NCBI RefSeq assembly: GCF_003667575.1
Contig: NZ_RCUY01000009.1
Coordinates: 1-64,000, forward strand
DNA from: Mycetocola lacteus
GTDB taxonomy: Bacteria; Actinomycetota; Actinomycetes; Actinomycetales; Microbacteriaceae
Direction: 5' to 3'
DNA length: 64,000 bases
Shown here in pieces: positions 61,536 through 64,000 of the stretch (position 1 is the stretch's first letter; each line of letters begins with the position of its first letter). A model generated the notes under the pieces. It was not told the origin of the DNA. It was given only the letters and a program-made list of their open reading frames with translations, and did not search any database. Made by a program: the position numbers and the translations under genes.

Positions 61536-62375
61536 ATGCTGAGAATTGCCATCCCCAATAAGGGATCGCTGTCCGAAACCGCCACCCTGATGCTTGCCGA
61601 GGCGGGCTATGCGACCCGTCGCGACCCCAAGGAACTGCACCTGGTCGACGCCGAGAACGACGTCGAGTTTTTCTTCCTGCGACCGCGCGATATCGCCACC
61701 TATGTGGGCTCCGGTGCCCTCGATGTGGGTGTCACCGGCCGTGACCTGCTGCTGGATTCCGGATCCGATGCCATCGAGATCGAGCCGCTGAACTTCGGCG
61801 ACTCGACCTTCCGTTTCGCCGGCCCGGCCGGTAAATTCCACGAGCTGAGCGACCTGGAGGGGGTCCGCGTGGCCACCAGCTACCCGGGCCTGGTGGGCGA
61901 TTTCCTCGCCGCGCACGGCGTGAGCGCCCACCTGGTGAAGCTCGACGGTGCCGTGGAATCCGCCGTGCAGCTCGGCGTCGCCGACGCCGTGGCCGACGTG
62001 GTCTCCACCGGCGCGACCCTGCGCAAGGCTGGACTGGACATCTTCGGCCCGGTCATCCTCGAATCCACCGCGGTCCTGATCCGCTCCGAGCAGGAGCAGC
62101 CCGGTCTGGCGACCCTGCGTCGCCGCCTCGAGGGTGTCCAGGTTGCCCGTCAGTACGTGCTGATGGACTACGACCTGCCGCTCTCGCTGCTGGATGAGGC
62201 CACCGCGATTGCCGGCGGCCGCCAGTCGCCGACCGTGTCGCCGCTGCGCGAGCCCGAGTGGGTCGCCGTGCGCGTCATGGTTCCCAAGCGCCGTACCAAC
62301 CAGATCATGGATGCCCTCTATGAGCTGGGTGCCCGCGCGATCCTGGTCAGCGCGATTCACGCCGCACGTCTCTAA
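61536..62375 (+). CDS. hisG: ATP phosphoribosyltransferase, long form
   Basis: 279 residues from ATG 61536. Catalyses the committed first step of histidine synthesis, joining ATP to PRPP. The catalytic domain has the N-terminal [21 protein letters not shown] and the PRPP loop [16 protein letters not shown]; the C-terminal 70 residues ([15 protein letters not shown]) form the regulatory domain of the long, histidine-inhibited form, so no HisZ is needed. It forms an operon with hisF and hisI. Confidence 0.96.
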   Translation: MLRIAIPNKGSLSETATLMLAEAGYATRRDPKELHLVDAENDVEFFFLRPRDIATYVGSGALDVGVTGRDLLLDSGSDAIEIEPLNFGDSTFRFAGPAGKFHELSDLEGVRVATSYPGLVGDFLAAHGVSAHLVKLDGAVESAVQLGVADAVADVVSTGATLRKAGLDIFGPVILESTAVLIRSEQEQPGLATLRRRLEGVQVARQYVLMDYDLPLSLLDEATAIAGGRQSPTVSPLREPEWVAVRVMVPKRRTNQIMDALYELGARAILVSAIHAARL

Positions 62376-62386
62376 GGGGGAAGACC

Positions 62387-63151
62387 ATGACACTCGCAAC
62401 GCGTGTGATCCCGTGTCTCGACGTGGCAGGTGGCCGCGTGGTCAAGGGTGTGAACTTCCAGAACCTGCGCGATCAGGGCGACCCGGTTGAACTCGCCGCG
62501 AACTATGCGGCTCAGGGCGCAGATGAGATCACCTTCCTCGACGTCACCGCGACCGTGGATGGACGTGCCACGACCTATGACGTGGTGACCCGCACCGCCG
62601 AGCAGGTTTTTGTGCCGCTGACCGTGGGCGGGGGTGTGCGCTCAGCCGAGGACGTCGCGCGCCTGCTGGGTTGCGGTGCCGACAAGATCGGCGTGAACAG
62701 CGCGGCAATCGCGCGTCCCGAGCTGATCGGCGAAATTGCCGACCGTTTCGGCGCGCAGGTGGTGGTGCTCTCCCTCGACATCACCCGTGATGCTGCGGCC
62801 CCCTCGGGCTTTGTGGTGACCACCCACGGTGGCCGCACCAAGACCGAGCTGGACGCGCTGGCCTGGGCCACCGACGCCATCAACCGCGGTGCCGGCGAGT
62901 TGCTGGTCAACTCGATTGATGCCGACGGTACCCGTGACGGTTTCGATCTGGAGCTGATCCGGGCGATCCGCGCTATCTCGCACGTCCCGGTGATCGCCTC
63001 GGGCGGCGCCGGAGCGCTTGAACACTTCGCCCCCGCCGTACATGCCGGTGCCGATGCGGTGCTCGCCGCGAGCGTGTTCCACACCGGTGCGTTCACCATC
63101 GATCAGGTCAAGCTGGCGCTGGCGGACGAGGGGATCGAGGTGCGGCGATGA
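62387..63151 (+). CDS. hisF: Imidazole glycerol phosphate synthase cyclase subunit
   Basis: 254 residues from ATG 62387 with GGGGGAAG upstream. HisF is the cyclase of the HisH-HisF complex and makes IGP and AICAR. The (beta/alpha)8 barrel begins [21 protein letters not shown], with the catalytic Asp in IPCLDV and the second in NSIDADGT, plus the phosphate-binding VGGGVRS and ASGGAGAL. The partner HisH is not in the window. Its stop overlaps the next ATG. Confidence 0.97.
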   Translation: MTLATRVIPCLDVAGGRVVKGVNFQNLRDQGDPVELAANYAAQGADEITFLDVTATVDGRATTYDVVTRTAEQVFVPLTVGGGVRSAEDVARLLGCGADKIGVNSAAIARPELIGEIADRFGAQVVVLSLDITRDAAAPSGFVVTTHGGRTKTELDALAWATDAINRGAGELLVNSIDADGTRDGFDLELIRAIRAISHVPVIASGGAGALEHFAPAVHAGADAVLAASVFHTGAFTIDQVKLALADEGIEVRR

Positions 63152-63537
63152 GCGGTACCGTCACCCTGAACACCTCGAGTCCCGAGGCCGTGGCCGCGAG
63201 CGTCACCTATGACGAGAATGGCCTGGCTCCGGCGATCATTCAGGAGGTGGGTACCGAACGCGTGCTCATGCTCGGGTACGTCAATGCGGAGGCGCTGCGG
63301 CGCACCCTGACCGAGGGGAGGGTCACCTTCTGGTCGCGATCGCGCCAGGAGTTCTGGCGTAAGGGTGATACCTCCGGCCACGCCCAGTATGTCCGGGATG
63401 TCAGCGTCGATTGTGATGCCGATACCCTGCTCATCCGCGTGGTTCAGGTGGGAGCTGCCTGTCACACCGGCGCACACTCATGTTTTGATGAGCGCACGGT
63501 TCCGGCGGTTCCGGGAGAGGTTCCCGGCCGCCCCTAG
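63148..63537 (+). CDS. hisI: Phosphoribosyl-AMP cyclohydrolase
   Basis: 129 residues from ATG 63148 (ATGA overlap with hisF). Opens the adenine ring of phosphoribosyl-AMP, the third step of histidine synthesis. Conserved motifs: [35 protein letters not shown], and the zinc/magnesium site [13 protein letters not shown] with [12 protein letters not shown]. It is the stand-alone form; hisE is a separate gene upstream. Confidence 0.97.
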   Translation: MSGTVTLNTSSPEAVAASVTYDENGLAPAIIQEVGTERVLMLGYVNAEALRRTLTEGRVTFWSRSRQEFWRKGDTSGHAQYVRDVSVDCDADTLLIRVVQVGAACHTGAHSCFDERTVPAVPGEVPGRP

Positions 63538-63599
63538 CCACGTGCACGTACGCCCGCTAGCCTCGAACGAGGGCGCGGCGCGAACATTCGGGAGTTTTG

Positions 63600-64000
63600 A
63601 TGAGTAACAGTATGTCCGGCACCACCACCCGTGCGGACTTTGACCGCCTGGTTTCGGCGGGGGAGCACCGGGTGGTTCCGGTTGCCCGCGAGATCTTTGC
63701 CGACGGCGAAACGCCGGTAGGTATCTACCGGAAGCTGGCCGCCGGGAAGCCCGGCAGTTTCCTGCTGGAATCCGCCGAGCAGGGCGGTATCTGGTCGCGC
63801 TACTCGTTTATCGGGGTGTCCTCGTTTGGTGTGCTCACCGAGCGGGACGGTGCGAGTCACTGGATCGACTACGATCTGAGTGCCGAGCGCGCGTTCGGCG
63901 AGTCGATCCCCGCCGGCCCGCTGGATGCCGTGGACGCGTTCTACCGTCGCTGGGCCGGACCCAAGATCGACGGCTTCGCCCCGCTGACCGGTGGTCTGGT
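63600..64000 (+). CDS. trpE: Anthranilate synthase component I, N-terminal part
   Basis: Partial gene starting at ATG 63600, with GGGAG seven bases upstream, and running off the end of the window after 133 codons. The N-terminal domain of TrpE is visible: VPVAREIFADGETPVGIYRKL, then PGSFLLESAEQGGIWSRYSFIG, which carries the LLES motif of the tryptophan feedback site. The order hisE-hisG-hisF-hisI-trpE is typical of Microbacteriaceae. The catalytic C-terminal half is outside. Confidence 0.95.
   Translation, partial: MSNSMSGTTTRADFDRLVSAGEHRVVPVAREIFADGETPVGIYRKLAAGKPGSFLLESAEQGGIWSRYSFIGVSSFGVLTERDGASHWIDYDLSAERAFGESIPAGPLDAVDAFYRRWAGPKIDGFAPLTGGL

Overview
The window comes from a high-GC actinobacterium, most likely a member of the Microbacteriaceae. 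The evidence is the strong G/C third-position bias, the PknB/PP2C/FHA signalling genes, a type VII (ESX-like) secretion system with mycosin, EccB, EccC and EccD proteins, a class-E-like LAxTG sorting signal and a DtxR/IdeR-type iron box. The genus cannot be fixed from the sequence alone.

Layout. (1) 1-2258: end of fmt and rsmB, two translation housekeeping genes. (2) 2295-4595: an iron-box-controlled, wall-anchored HtaA-like protein. (3) 5023-12428: a nucleoside uptake and salvage operon (BMP lipoprotein, ABC ATPase, two permeases, cdd, deoA), whose natural companion add lies at 18333-19451. (4) 12739-18033: an A/T-richer island between deoA and add, with an FHA protein, three small membrane proteins (plus a decayed copy carrying a hexanucleotide expansion) and two unknown genes on the minus strand. 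(5) 19653-34366: a tightly coupled signalling operon: Ser/Thr kinase, 2053-residue Ig-like surface protein, MoxR ATPase, DUF58 protein, transglutaminase-fold membrane protein with a lost catalytic dyad, GarA-like FHA protein, PP2C phosphatase and a membrane protein with repeated candidate phospho-Thr motifs. (6) 34335-38403 on the minus strand: eccD, eccB and mycP of the T7SS; divergently, two WXG100 genes (38631-39271). (7) 39756-49269: an A/T-richer tandem array of S8 mycosin-like proteases alternating with WXG-motif proteins and small helical proteins, with fragments and one amber-interrupted copy. (8) 49627-59570: a T7SS operon with a Gly/Ala-rich PGRS-like substrate candidate, a long WXG protein, a coiled-coil protein, a second EccD-like protein, an RDD-FHA protein and the three-domain ATPase EccC. 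(9) 59802-64000: a septum-formation-type lipoprotein, rpe, hisE, hisG, hisF, hisI and the start of trpE.

The genes suggest one integrated unit: a secretion machine (EccB, EccC, two EccD, MycP), its small substrates, and a phospho-signalling module (kinase, phosphatase, FHA proteins) that also appears inside the secretion operon as the RDD-FHA protein. The most unusual part is the tandem mycosin/WXG array, which looks like a set of extra membrane proteases each paired with its own WXG partner, still being duplicated and degraded. The whole accessory block of about 58 kb separates rsmB from rpe, genes that are neighbours in other actinobacteria.
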